From Rhodosorus marinus (lineage: Eukaryota; Rhodophyta; Stylonematophyceae; Stylonematales; Stylonemataceae), in NCBI GenBank assembly GCA_029953675.1, contig JAMWBK010000006.1, positions 1,178,001 through 1,242,000 of the forward strand: 64,000 nt of DNA. Reading direction: 5' to 3'. Positions 1 through 11,294 of the stretch are shown piece after piece. The position numbers and the translations under genes were made by a program. The notes beneath the pieces were generated by a model, which saw only the letters and a list, made by a program, of their open reading frames with translations, was not told the origin of the DNA and made no database searches. The stretch's first letter is position 1; each line of letters begins with the position of its first letter.

Positions 1-7
1 TTAACAG

Positions 8-451
8 GAGCGAGAGCGTAAGGCAAAGGAGGTACAGGAGGACCAAGAACGGAGGGTACGGGAAGCCAAGGAGCGACGGGAGAGGAGATTGAGCCTGCTT
101 CCGGAAGAGCCCGCAGCGAAAGCACCTAATTCTACGGCGCTCGCGATCAGAATCCCTGACGGAGATCGAATTAGTCGACGGTTCAATGCCACGGATACAC
201 TGGACCACGTGTTTGAGTTTGTAGAGGCCACAACTGGTAATGCTCTGGGCTGACTTTGCATTCCGCCTTTCGCGTGACAACCGCTCGGACCTGACTCTCC
301 GTGCTCTCATTGTTTGGTGTTCACAGGTCTTGACCTGAGCGGTTACGAGGTCATGGCGCAGTTTCCGAGAAAGGTTTTCCGAAGATCCTCAGAAACCCTT
401 CGGGAAGCGGGTCTCACTCCGAACGGAAGCCTGATTGTTCATCTCCCGTGA
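8..451 (+). CDS. UBX-domain protein, 3' part (FAF1/FAF2-like)
   Basis: This is the 3' end of a gene entering from the left. Bases 1-7 read as an intron acceptor (ttaacag), with an in-frame TAA just before it. Exons are 8..236 and 327..451, joined by a 90-bp GT-AG intron; 117 residues are visible. A charged Glu/Arg coiled-coil-like stretch comes first, then a UBX fold with IRIPDGDRISRRF, TDTLDHVFEFVEA and the loop FPRKVF. The FPR loop is the known contact of UBX domains with the N-domain of Cdc48/p97. The position of UBX at the extreme C-terminus after a helical stretch is like FAF1 and FAF2/UBXD8, which recruit p97 to ubiquitinated or ER/lipid-droplet substrates. The subfamily cannot be fixed without the N-terminus. 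Family call firm, subfamily open. Confidence 0.88.
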
Positions 452-1385
452 TATCCTATGGCTGCCATTAATATGCTGTGCTTCAAATCTCCATGGGCTT
501 GCACCCACTGATGAGGCAGAGTTCAGGAACGATGAGTTTCTTGCCTCGGGGGTGCTTTTTCATGTGTATTTGATTGAAAGATGTCTCCGAATGTAACTAT
601 CTCGAATGCTTGTATTGCTAATCAGAGGGCGACGTGATATATTAACCAAGATTGGTCGCAGAGTAAAAACCAAGTGTGTTTTTCAGTGTCGACGGGTTAG
701 CTTCGCAAGTTTTGAACATCTCGATTCGGGTTGGGACTGACATAGAACTAGTGCGGGAACAGAGTCCCGCGCGTGGCTGCTCTTTCAGCTGAAGCTTCAG
801 GTAGCTGTTTTCTGGCTTACTTGTGGCATTGAGTCAGCTTGTGGACTCGCCTCCCCCTTTTCTCACAAACTGTGATCGATTCGTCGGTCACGTTCCTCAC
901 AACAAGGTGGAAATGGAGCGAGATGCGTTGACAATGAGAATATTGGAAAGGACTCGCGGTTGCACCCTAGACGAGCGACTTGACAAAAGCAAGGACCCCT
1001 CTACACACAAGCGACTATCGTGCTCATTTTGTGGCGCTCCAGCTAGCTATCGCTCAACGTTAATTTGGGTATCATATTCGGACAGGTTGGGGGAGGGTCT
1101 CTCGTTGCACGAATATCCATACATAAGTTTCACTTCGCTTGCTAATTGCTTTCAACAGAATGTGCTTTCTTCTGCATTATCTTGAATCTAGAAATTTTGC
1201 ACCGGACTCCGTTCGAAAGAGGCCTGTTCACAGAGTGCACCGTTGCACGCAATTCGTTTTTTGCACCTTCTGAAAGCCTGGCAGTTGCTTCCCCCTTATT
1301 GTGGTAATAACTTCAAAGTGAACCTTGCACATGTGCAAGTCGAGATTGGGAAGGGGAGCAAGCGTAGAACACGCGACGCGTCGAA

Positions 1386-1431
1386 GAGCGCGAATATTGG
1401 GGGCCCCGCATGGCCCCCCATATTCGCGCTC
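1386..1431. repeat. 20-bp-stem hairpin
   Basis: Two 20-base arms (1386-1405 and 1412-1431) are reverse complements with one mismatch, separated by a 6-base loop (ccgcat). The arms start GAGCGCGAATAT and end in G/C runs, so the folded form would be very stable. No gene lies within about 900 bp on either side. It could be the centre of a decayed foldback element or a structured RNA. Nothing else supports a function. Confidence 0.75.
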
Positions 1432-3479
1432 GACTCCTATATCCGCTGCTGAAGCTCTTCAACTGCGAGCCGCGCTGGAGTAACTTGCAATGCTCGGGAT
1501 TCTTGTCTCGTTCTGATCATCAGATCGGGCTGAGACAAAAAATCCGCACTCGGCTGAGAGACAAGCTCTGCCTATATGACGAAGGATCCTCATAAACCCA
1601 GCCGAGGCAGTTTCCCAAATCAGCGCGAGCTTCCAAGAAAATTGAGCAAAATGTCACCAGGAAAATTAATTCCTATTCAGTGAAAAATGTCTAGATTAAG
1701 AACTAACAGCCACGTTCTGGCTCTCCTGAAGATACCTGCCCGCAAAATTAAAACAGATAATCCTTGATCTGGCTTTCAAAAACTCGGCGTGGTATCGGGA
1801 TCCATTGGGCTGGCCAATGTGGGTTTTTACCAAACACGCGGTTCACAGAGCAGACGAGAACATAAGATTTTTCCTCTAGATGGAACCAATGCTGGCTTCG
1901 TGAACATGGGGATGTGTTTCTTGCCTGTGGATGAGCTTGCGGATCCGCTATTGATGCTCAATTGACGGATAGGCGGGATTCCTTCTGTAACCATCGTGTC
2001 CGATAATCCTCCACGGCCAAAGACTTATCTTATGATCGACACAAGAATGAGGGTGGGAGCTGGCGAAGCGTTCGCGGTGATGCTCCTCACGTAACAAGTC
2101 CTCCACAAAGCCCTTCGATCGCTGAAAGCCTCCAGAGTACAGTTGAAAGAACAAGATGTTCGGAGTAATTCTGTTTTTCGAGATCTCTGCTCATCAGCGT
2201 TCTCGCGCGTCAAGTTCACCGAGCTTTTAGTGACGAAGCACTGCCTTGATTCACAAGATGCTCACTCGTGAGAATAGAGTGAAACCTTGAAAAATATTCA
2301 CGAAACCAGGCCAAAACGGAAACAGGCGATGCTGACTGAAGCCGGTCCCAGGTTTATAGTTAAAAAACCAGCGTTTCCGAGTTCAAATGAGGTAAAACCC
2401 AAAAACCCCAATTCCCCAATATCCAAAGTATGATCAGTACGGATACCAGCGAAACTATAAATGCCCGTTATTGCTTTGAATGTTGGTTCACCATCACAAC
2501 AAACCTCGTCAACCAAATGGCTACGCTCCTCCGCGACTGGTGATTCGAGCAGGTACTGGTCGAGCCCGGGCCTGTTAGTCAGGAGAGCTCGATTGTGGAG
2601 CCAGATACTCAGGCTATCCATCGTGTCTCCAGACAATTGCTGCTCTTCGAGATTACTGTAGCAAGCCCCTTACGAGTTGCTATAGTACAACGCACTGTTG
2701 CTAGAGCAGGGCGTCGCCGCTCATGACGCTGCCCTTCGGAAGATCCAAAAGTATGCTGGAGTCTCTCGGCACTCGAAGAACGTTTTTCCCGATCGCTCTG
2801 GAAGCGTTTGGACGGCTGAGCGAGACCACGATGACCGGTCTCCGATCCCTCACGCGGCATTTGGATCCGATTTTTTCCCCCCGTCTCACGGCCAGTGGCG
2901 GCCCTAAACAGATATCTTTGGAGGAGTAGCTCGTGGGTAGTCCGGAAGGCTGGAGCGTCTCCAACCTGAATTTTAGAAATGCGTTGAACTAGTTGTGCTG
3001 TTAGTTTTAGCCTTATGAGCCTCCAATCGCTGAGGCTGATTCCTAGTAAAATGAGCCCCGATGATCCATCTCTCGTCAGTCTCACAAGGATACGTTGCTA
3101 TCTATTTTGTTCCAAAAAAGCAAATGGCACGAGGCTTTTTCATTTCAGGGAGAATTGGCATTGACCCTTAAATTATTCAACATTTTCAATATACATTAAC
3201 GTGAATTTAAGTAGAAAACCACTCGAAAAACCCATCGTGATGCACAGTAAAAGTCGTATTACTCGGTACAATATAGAATAAACAGTAAGATAGCGATTAT
3301 TTCACTATATGAAATTTTGTTTTTTAGTCGAATTGTTTTTCTAAAAAGCAGTCTGGTTCGGAGATTCAAAATCTTGCCTTGAAGGAGAAAAGAAAATTTA
3401 GGGCTAGAGAAACTTTTTTGGAATATTGAAATGATTGGGAGTGTGCGTGGGGGAGGGATATGCTGTTCACGTCAGGATA

Positions 3480-4090
3480 GAAATTTTGTTTCGGCTTTGA
3501 AATATGAAGGGATATTGTTTGGTCAGCCGATGTTATTGGAAGGGGAGGGGGGGGAACTTTCGGGGAACTACATTAACCAGAATGGAGAGGGCTATGTCGC
3601 GATGGTCAAGATTTGTTCTCTTCCCTGGGCCAAGGTGAAGCAATTGGTTCATGCACCAACATTGATTGTCCGGCCGATTCTATTGGACGGGGAGGGGGGA
3701 GGGACGTTCCAGGAACTCTCTTAAGTATTGAATCAAGAGAAATATTTAATGATCGTGAAGATTGGTTTTCTACCCTGGGCCAAAGGTGAACAGTGGTTGG
3801 TACGAATAGATATTGATTGAACTGCTAATGTTATTTGATGGGGAGGGGGCAGAGATATGTTCGAGGAACTATATTGAGCATTGAATGGAGAGCGTTTGGT
3901 ACTGAACGTGAAAATTGGTTTTCAACCGGGGCCCCAGGGGAACATTGGTTTAGGCGCGGTGACCCGGAAACAAAAATTAGTCAAACTGCAGAACAGATAT
4001 GGTCCACAGTGTGAACATTGGTTTTCGACCTTGGGCCAAAAAAGGGGGGAACATTGGTTTAGGCATATAGAGGCCAGGGCCCAAAAATTC
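3480..4090. repeat. Degenerate ~150-bp G-rich tandem array
   Basis: A motif around cctgggcca followed by a (g)aac/aag-attggtt word recurs at about 3623, 3772, 3926 and 4029. A ggggagggggg tract followed by ttc..ggaact recurs near 3540, 3689 and 3839. Spacing is about 149-154 bp for the better copies and shorter for the last. Copies have diverged. The array stops about 200 bp upstream of the cytochrome b561 gene start and shares its G-rich strand with that promoter, so it may be a duplicated promoter-proximal element or simply a minisatellite. Confidence 0.7.
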
Positions 4091-4236
4091 AGTCAAAGCA
4101 CGTTTGGAGGGCTAGTAGGAGCCGAACATTGGCCTTTTTTTGGAGAAAAGGCATAGAGCCGAAAGTCTCTTGTTATGAAAGTAAGAGGCGAGGTTTGTGG
4201 GAGGGGTTACGAAGGGGAGGGGGAGGGAGGTGGGGG

Positions 4237-4244
4237 TTATAAGG
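4237..4244 (+). promoter_or_regulatory. TATA-like box before the cytochrome b561 gene
   Basis: TTATAAGG lies about 80 bp upstream of the chosen ATG, directly after a run of GGGGAGGG-type sequence. The same arrangement, a G-run followed by TATATAAGG, precedes the thioredoxin copies in this window. The role is inferred from position and consensus only. Confidence 0.5.
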
Positions 4245-4318
4245 CCACGAAGGCTCCCCTTAGCATTTGACTTTTCTTGGTGTTTTGCACTGGACTAGTG
4301 TCCGTCAAGCTCAGAAGC

Positions 4319-5724
4319 ATGGACTGGTGGGCTAGGGTAGGATGGATTCTCCTCCTAGCTGGGATGGTATCTTCTGCAATCGATTGTACGGTAGCCTTTG
4401 ATGGCGGGGAAGTTGAGTTTGATACGTGCCAGAGTATTTTGGGCGACGCGAAGTTGTATTACTCCTTCGTTGGGGATGAGGTCGACATGGCGTTTCAAGT
4501 GAATCTGGATGTACGTTGGTCTGCTGATAGGCAGGCGAAAGCGATTCACCTCCAATATTTCCATTCCTTCGCCGGCTTGTATGAGTCGGGCGCAGCTGTC
4601 TCAGTGCTGACTGCATCGAGATTTTTTTGTTGTCTGTATAGGATGGCTATTTTGGGTTTGGTTTTCCGCAGAACGCTGGGCAGATGACTGGACCTGGATC
4701 AGTTGCAGCAATTGCCTACGTGTCGTCTGGATCTGAACCGTTCGTGGGTGACTATACCCTACTATCCAAGTCTACCGCAGGCGTTCAGGTAGATGGTCTG
4801 CAGCTATGGACAATGAGTGACGTTTCGTTTGCAGATAATTTGTTATCTGCTCGCTTTGTCCGGAAGCAGGTGATTGATGGTCTGCGATCAGTTGTTCCTG
4901 GAACGCTTCAGTATATGACGGCTAGTGGATCAGCTCCATCTTCGCCCTCCACTTTGACACGGCACACTCACAGATTTTATGGTTCGATCCAACTTCTGGA
5001 AGGCGAAAACGGAGATGTAGATACCGGCGATATCTTCCCGGAGCTAGGCTCTGATAGATATGTAAATGTATTCACTGCTCATGGCGCGCTGATGGTCACC
5101 GCATGGATTTTCCTAATTCCCCTGGGCATTATCATGGCGAGACACTTCCGCCAGAAGACAGATCACTGGTTCAACATCCACCGAATTGTTCAGGGAACTG
5201 CGGTGATAATCAGCCTTGCTGCGTTCATACTAGCCCTTGTGGAGAGCATCGGCGGTATTTCTAGCGCGCATCTTGTTATCGGAATAATTGTGACGGTATT
5301 CTCGTTGCTTTCTGCGAGCGCAGCAACCTTCTTGCGTCCAGTCAAGGACTCGCGAAGACGGAAACAATTTAACATTGTGCACCGAGTTGCGGCAGCAGTT
5401 ATGTTCGCTTTGGCGGTTGCGAACTGCTATATTGGACGGAATCTTCTAAACGACGTGAGTATCAATGCGTACTGCAGCAGCTTTCCAAGTCTTAAGGAGG
5501 CCTATTCAATACCACCACTCGTTCTCAAGCCGTTTCTTCTCTTACCCTTCATCCAGTTTACGGACACGAAAGCATTCCTTATTGTTATCTCAGTCGGGCT
5601 GGGAGTAATGGTCGTTGCCGAAATTGTCACGTTAGTTCTCATACCTCGATTCGATCCAGCCGTCGAGAAGGCCGATGACGCTGAGTCTAACCCTAGCGGT
5701 CACACCAAGGATGCAGGAGAGTAG
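4319..5724 (+). CDS. DOMON plus cytochrome b561 membrane protein (FRRS1/CYB561D-like)
   Basis: Exons are 4319..4510, 4642..5454 and 5557..5724, giving 390 residues. The protein opens with a signal peptide (WILLLAGMVSSA) followed by a DOMON domain across the first intron. GYFGFGFPQNAGQMTG matches the GWxGFGF...MTG core that carries a haem ligand in this domain. The C-terminal half holds the b561 helices, with four His in the expected places: FTAHG, NIHR, SAHLV and IVHR. Such proteins pass electrons across a membrane, often from ascorbate to ferric iron or apoplastic acceptors. The substrate cannot be told here. The second intron (102 bp) is in frame and lacks a stop, so retention would add 34 residues. 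I splice it because both sites are strong and the joined helix reads well. Confidence 0.88.
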
Positions 5725-6095
5725 GAAAACAGGGCAAAGCGCTCCCGCAGCATTCTGGAGCCCCGTTCATTACCTACACTTTGATGCGCGGGAATCATGA
5801 TGTCTTCAACGCAATCCCCCACCCCGTGGAGTGTTCGTGGTTCGCTAATGCAGAATAGGACGCAGAACGCCCCTGGCTCAAGAAGAACCCTATTGATGAA
5901 GCTAAGATATTTACAGCTTTACAGAATTGCATACAAAGTAACTATTCTAACGTGCGCGACTATGGCACTCAAGCTATGGAGGACGCAACGCGCGCATAGG
6001 CAGGACGTCCAATTCCGGATAATGCAGAACGAACAGCGCACCTGGCAACCGCTTCTTTTTTTGTTACAATTTGTTAGTTTCAGACCGCAGAGACT
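5725..6095. other. Intergenic, tail-to-tail spacer
   Basis: The spacer lies between two convergent genes. I see no gene or clear signal. It presumably holds the two 3' UTRs and polyadenylation sites. Confidence 0.6.
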
Positions 6096-7001
6096 TCAGA
6101 GGTCATCAAAGTCATCGTCCTCGTCTTCTGCGTTTTCGTTTTCCTGGCCACCATCGTCGTTCTTGGTGTCTCCCACTGTTATCGTCACGTCCTCTGCCTT
6201 GGCGTACCTCTGCACATACTCCTTCACCTGTTAAGAAGATTGGTCCCATTCGCTAACCTTTAGCTACAGTGCACGCTGCATTTTTGTCTTGCTACCACTG
6301 GCTTACCCTCGCGTTGTACGTATGCGGGTCCCTCATATGTAAGGCTGCGGCGTCTGCGTTCATCGGGTCACTTGGATTCGGATAGGTTAGCAATTGCGGC
6401 AAAAATACTTCAAAGATGTTAATCAGATTGAACATTGGACTCCATAGCTGGTTGATGACATCCAAGCAAACAGTGCCAGTCCTAGTAGAAAACAAACAGA
6501 AACTGATCAGGACAAAAGAAAGGAAACAAGGGGCAACTTTCCGCGCAGAATCCTGCGTGTCTTGCTGTATGATTAGAGCTTACGTCTCATCCACGTTTGG
6601 GTGGTACATTCGGTTGACAAACCCTATCGACGGACTCTTGTATGGATACCCCTCTGGCAGCTCGACATGGACCTTCCACGTTCCACCTTCATACGGAGCT
6701 GAGAAGTCATAAAACGGTGATTAAGTATAAAGCCTGAAGTCCGTCAAGTCAAACAACGATGACTGCACGAATTCTTCTCAACTGGTTGAAAATAATTGCT
6801 GGATACAAACTATAGCAAACCAAGCCCCACACTGGTCCGGGGAGTATGCGAATGACAAAACCTACTTTCCCTTGGACCTTCAAACCTGACGTAGAGCTCC
6901 GACCTCCTGTCCTCATCACAAAGTGCAACTTCATAGTCGGCCATGAGCAACTTCATGATATCAAACTCTCTCCTCTTCGTGCGAGATGTCGCGTTCTCCA
7001 T
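6096..7001 (-). CDS. UBE2H: Ubiquitin-conjugating enzyme E2 H
   Basis: Complement exons are 6866..7001, 6584..6698, 6307..6481 and 6096..6227, giving 185 residues against about 183 for the human protein. The UBC fold is complete. The N-terminal helix [12 protein letters not shown] comes first, then [32 protein letters not shown], and the active-site segment [10 protein letters not shown] with the catalytic Cys near residue 89. [20 protein letters not shown] is characteristic of UBE2H/yeast Ubc8 and separates it from other E2s. The tail is strongly acidic ([10 protein letters not shown]), as in the family. UBE2H works with the CTLH/GID E3 ligase. The start was chosen as the first ATG giving a family-length N-terminus. 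All three introns are GT-AG with consistent phases. Confidence 0.95.
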
Positions 7002-9208
7002 TTCACACAAGAACAAAAAAACCTGGCAAAATCTCTCGAATACGAATCACGTACTTCAACAGTTACCTTCGGCACTTACACCACCCACCCAGCAGCGACA
7101 GACAGCGAAACAAAACAAAAAAAGAAAACAGAGAACAGCGCCCCCGGGACTACCAGAAAAGCTCACACAAACAGAGAAGCAAAGAACCACAAAGGTCCCT
7201 TCCTTCCCCACTCAACTCTAACCTTCCTCAAACCCTCTTTTTTCCTTCTCAACCTCAACCCCCACACCTCACCTAATCCCCCACCGCCCCTCCCCACGAT
7301 TTGCATCTGTATCCCCAGCAGACCTTAATATGGACCCCATTCTTCCGCCATCCTGCCCCATGTCTTTTCCCCATTTAATTCCAACACATCTCATTTTCTC
7401 GCCCCTCTCCCCCCCCTTAAACAATCCACCAGAATATCTTCCCCCTTCCAAAACTAGTTATTCTCGCATTAAACTCGATAATTCATCAAATTCATGTCGC
7501 ATGCCAGCCCTCAGATTATGAGTATCTAAAAAGGATCCAGAATAGGCACCCAAAATCTAATGCCAAAAAAGCACATCACATCAAATGGTATCCTCTACTT
7601 GGCCAAAAGGAAAAAATTCCGGCAGCTGTTCCCCCCCACAGAGGACCCGCATCTTTTTACCATGGGACAAGCTGTCCATTTTAGAAGTATCACCATATAG
7701 TAAATATGCCGTTAATATTTTGAAAATAACATAAACTTGGACTGTCCGATACTTGTGTTATGTAATGTATTATGCGATATGAAGTTGAAAACAAGGTACC
7801 TTCCCGGTTAGTAGTAAGATGTTGGGATTTCCACTTCATATATTTCCATTATTTTTATTGGCCAAAAATAGCAGTGGCTTATCTTTAAAGAAATCAATCA
7901 GAGGTCGCAAGATCGAGATCGTCCAACCTTGCCAGACGAGGAAGTTGGGAGAGAGATACATTTCTTGCCATCTGGGAGTGATGGATAAGACATTGCGGAT
8001 AGTTAATTGAATTATTAAATAATTTGGAGATGTTTTTGTTTCCGCTGGGATTTCGTGTGCAGTTGCGTTAGGATAGGGAGGGTGGGGAGGTAGGGAGTGG
8101 GTGTTATCGTATGTACCAGAGTTTGTAGTGTACGGGGGACGTTCGATGGCGCACGATCCCAGGGTAAGGGGAAGGAATTTTGCGGAGAGGTGAGTGTATA
8201 GATTTGGGTATTGGGGAGCAGCCGTGGGATCTACATCTGGTTTCGGAGGTTGACTAGAGGCTAAAGGGATCTTGATTCTTATTGTAAATCTCGAGGAGGT
8301 GGTTGACCAGATTGAGTATACGGAAGGATGGAGTGAGGGTGTCCCGTTGGTTACTTGGTGCAATTGTCACCGTCCCTGTCTCCTCTCGTTTGCCGCCATC
8401 GTACGCTTTCAGTTGAGGCGCCTGGATCTTGATGGGCGGGATTCCGCCTGGGCTTCATTTCTCAAACGCGGAGGTTGCATAATTTCTCTCACATTCTTCA
8501 AAAACGTAGCTTGAAACTCTGGCCCCACCAAAAGCGTCCCACACGCAAGCGACTTCAGATTCTCGTCATACCAGGGAACCTACACCCTGGCGCTCCAGGA
8601 AAAGCTTTTCCGGATCCTTGTCCGGCTCAATTCTCGTACGAAGACCAACGAAGTACCGCTACGCCCAACCGAATCCATTCTCCTAAATCGCAGAGTGACA
8701 CTAGAGTCAGTGGAGATTGCACAACTACTTCCCGATTTCCAACTAGTCAGAATCTCCCAATATCACCCATTCGGCCTTCCACGCCGCATGTTCATCATAA
8801 AATAAGAAGCTTTCATAGATTAAACATTCCCACATTCAGTCAAGGAATCTTGATAATCTCTTCCTAAAACAATCATTTGGTGCAAACAAGTATCGTTGTT
8901 ATGTACCATCCAGTTTTTCAAAAATTTGAACTTTCCCACTATCTGTTTTTTTCTCAGTGGCAGGTGTTCGGTGGTTGCTGAAGTGGTGCTCATTTTACAG
9001 GCCCTCGGTAACAGTGGCGATGAAGCTGGGCCCCGGTAACATTGGCGATGAAGCTGAGCCCAGGTAACATTGGCGATGAACAAGGACCCGGAATTTCTTC
9101 GGTCTGATTTTTGAGGGGGATTTCGGGAGCGCTGTTTTTATAATAACCAGATGATTTAGAATCTCCGAGGAGTTGTCTTTTTGTTTTGTTTGATCTCGGT
9201 GATGAACG
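7002..9208. other. Intergenic, 7002-9208
   Basis: The first ~500 bp is C-rich on the plus strand (G-rich in the sense of UBE2H) and is probably the UBE2H promoter and leader. A 175-codon minus-strand frame at 7836-8363 has no ATG and no recognised similarity. A short minus-strand segment near 8409-8582 has coding-like composition (see findings). The 28-bp triple repeat at 9007 lies before the copine gene. Otherwise nothing is recognised. Confidence 0.5.
9007..9090. repeat. Three 28-bp tandem repeats
   Basis: The unit ggtaaca(t/g)tggcgatgaa starts at 9007, 9035 and 9063, giving an exact 28-bp period. The last copy diverges at its end. It lies about 120 bp upstream of the copine ATG, so it could sit in the promoter or 5' UTR. 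Confidence 0.85.
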
Positions 9209-11294
9209 ATGTCGTCCTATGATGATATTAGCGAGGATGCTACGGGTGAAAGCGTCAAGGCCGCTCAGCATGGGAAGGTGGACGAGGTAACAGCATATTT
9301 TCGCTTAAAGCTGAGCATAGAGAACATCAACATCAAGAAACCCCTTGCTGTGGTCTTTGAAGGGGAGAGTTCTGTTGAGGTCGGACGTTCCCCATTCCTG
9401 CAGGATCCTGTACAGCTAGCTTTCTACTTTCAAAAGGTGCAGGCACTACCGCAACTCGCTTTTGCATTCGAAAGCTCTCGTCGCCGTTCTCTGACGTCTT
9501 CCTTTGGGTCTTCTTATCGGACGTTTGTGCAAAGATTCAACCCATACGGATAGTACTGTATGATTTCCACGGGAAAGAGGGCGAAGAGGGTGAATTGAAT
9601 CGAGTTGGGAGCGTTTCTACTACTCTGGGAAGGCTTGTTTCGTTAGGGATGTCGGTCATGCCAATAGATCAGTCTGAGAATCTCGGCGGTAATGGAGTCC
9701 TGAGAGTGACTGTCTCGTTCGTGAGTTCTCCGTGGAAGAGCAAACGAGTGGATTTTAAATTCTGGGCATCGGGCCTGGATCGAAAGGATTATGCTGGCGT
9801 TGGTATGTCTTCCGAATACGTCTTCTCGCCATCGGCAACGATGCGCTTTGCACGAACTGCCCCGCTGACCTCGAACCGTTGTTTCAGGACGATCTGATCC
9901 TTACTTTCTTATTTTCGCGGAGGATACGGATGAACTGCTCTACCAGTCCGAGTACATCACAAGCACGCTTCGTCCAGAGTGGCGTACAGGACGGTTTGAC
10001 TTCCACGTGTACGACCCGGACAATACGTTCGAACAAGCCGCGTACAGACTCAAAGTAGTTGTTATGGACGAAGATTTTGGCAAAGGCAAGAACGACTTGA
10101 TTGGCAGCTTGAATGTTGCTCTCTCAGAAATTGTCGCAGGTAGATATACGTATCAGGCATATATGGATCTTCGATCTTTTAAACGTTTATCTGAAGATTT
10201 CGGTGCCTGGTTATCTCGTGCTTAAGGTGCGGAGTTCCCTCTTCAGCGGCAGAGCAAAAAGGGTGGAGTTGCTGGAAAGCTGCTGGTCAGGAGCTTCTCG
10301 ATATCGGATATTCCATCCATTGGGCACTATCTGGTAATGGGTTGTGACCTGTGGTTGAACATCGCGTTTGACTTTACGCGGTCAAACATGGACCCGTCGG
10401 AGAGCAGATCGCTGCACCACCTGGATTCCGATAATGTGTACATGAAGGTCATCGATGAAGTCATACCACTACTTCTTCAATATGACCCGGACGGGGAAGT
10501 GGACTGCTTTGGATTCTCCGGCAAGCTCAGTCCCCAAGCCCCAACCCAGTATGCCTTCAACTTAAAAGGAAGTGGAGAGACATGTGTTGGAAGCGAGGGC
10601 GTTAAGGACGCTTATGCGGAGACGGTGAAATCAATTACATTATCTGGCCCAACAAAGGTGGTTCCTGTGATGCAGAAGGTGGTCAGCATGTTGCAGGGAA
10701 GCAGGTTGAGCAAATCTCGTCAGAGATACTTGGTCCTAGTCATCGTTGCGGACGGTGTCCCCGTGGAATTAGATCAGTTCAAAGAGGTGAGAGCAGTCCA
10801 TAAGCTCAGCAACCCAATCAAGGTTAGTCGGAATTCGAGCGGGAACATTGACCTTTCTCTGCGAACGCTGTGTAGGCAATTGTCGAGATGTCTAGACAGC
10901 CACTGTCAATATTCTTCGTTGGAGTTGGGACCGCCAAGTTCGATCGGCTAAAGGAGATGGACAAGGAAAGACCTCTCAGAACCAGCTTTAACATGCAAGG
11001 ATCGCGTGTTGCCCACACAACGTTCCGCTTCCTGCATTTGAGCAGTTGCAAAGCATCACTTGAAGAGGAACTTCCAGAGTCGACTCTCCAGAAAAGAAGA
11101 AAAGATAGTTTCGCAACAGCCAAAGAGATTGGTGAAGAAGTAAGAACACGGCAGGAATCACTTATTTATCCCGGACTACTTTGCTAAGCCGTCCAAACTC
11201 GTGGTATTTTTAGATCATGCTATCGCTTGAGAAGCATATACTAGACTTCGTCAAAAGTGCTGGAAGAGTTCCGATGCCAGCTGCTGAACACTGA
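9209..11294 (+). CDS. Copine (C2A-C2B-vWA)
   Basis: Six exons: 9209..9436, 9535..9802, 9888..10139, 10227..10786, 10876..11139 and 11214..11294; 550 residues, the normal copine size. The C2A domain covers about 30-140 (VEVGRSPFLQDP, IRIVLYDFHG). C2B covers about 165-290 (FWASGLDRKDYAGVGRSDPY, DEDFGKGKNDLIGS). The copine-type vWA domain covers about 325-530 with the MIDAS-like FDFTRSN, EVIPLLLQYDPD, VLVIVADG and PLSIFFVGVG. Copines are cytosolic proteins that move to membranes when calcium rises and recruit partners through vWA. C2A shows KKPLAVVF where the calcium-binding KSDPF motif is usual, so its calcium site looks damaged while C2B keeps its Asp residues. The third intron must use the acceptor cttaag at 10226; the next AG gives the wrong frame. 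Confidence 0.93.

Larger units (their letters stand above)
452..4318. other. Gene-poor stretch, 452-4318
   Basis: No gene is recognised over nearly 3.9 kb. Open frames occur on both strands around 2300-3085 and 823-1185, but none resembles a known family. Many lack an ATG, and they overlap on opposite strands. The 2.3-3.1 kb piece could be a worn transposon remnant, but I could not find a diagnostic motif. Supported items are the hairpin near 1.4 kb and the tandem array at about 3.48-4.09 kb, listed separately. The stretch 3100-3420 is AT-rich and empty. Confidence 0.6.

Noticed and set aside
1..261. 86-codon minus-strand frame over the UBX exon
   Set aside because: It is the shadow of the plus-strand coil and UBX sequence.
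2298..3085. Minus-strand frames suggesting a copia gag-pol
   Set aside because: I found no RNase H, integrase, zinc-knuckle or reverse-transcriptase motif, and frames overlap on both strands. Left as unassigned.
7836..8363. 175-codon minus-strand frame, Pro-rich
   Set aside because: No ATG start, no recognised domain, Pro content follows local composition.
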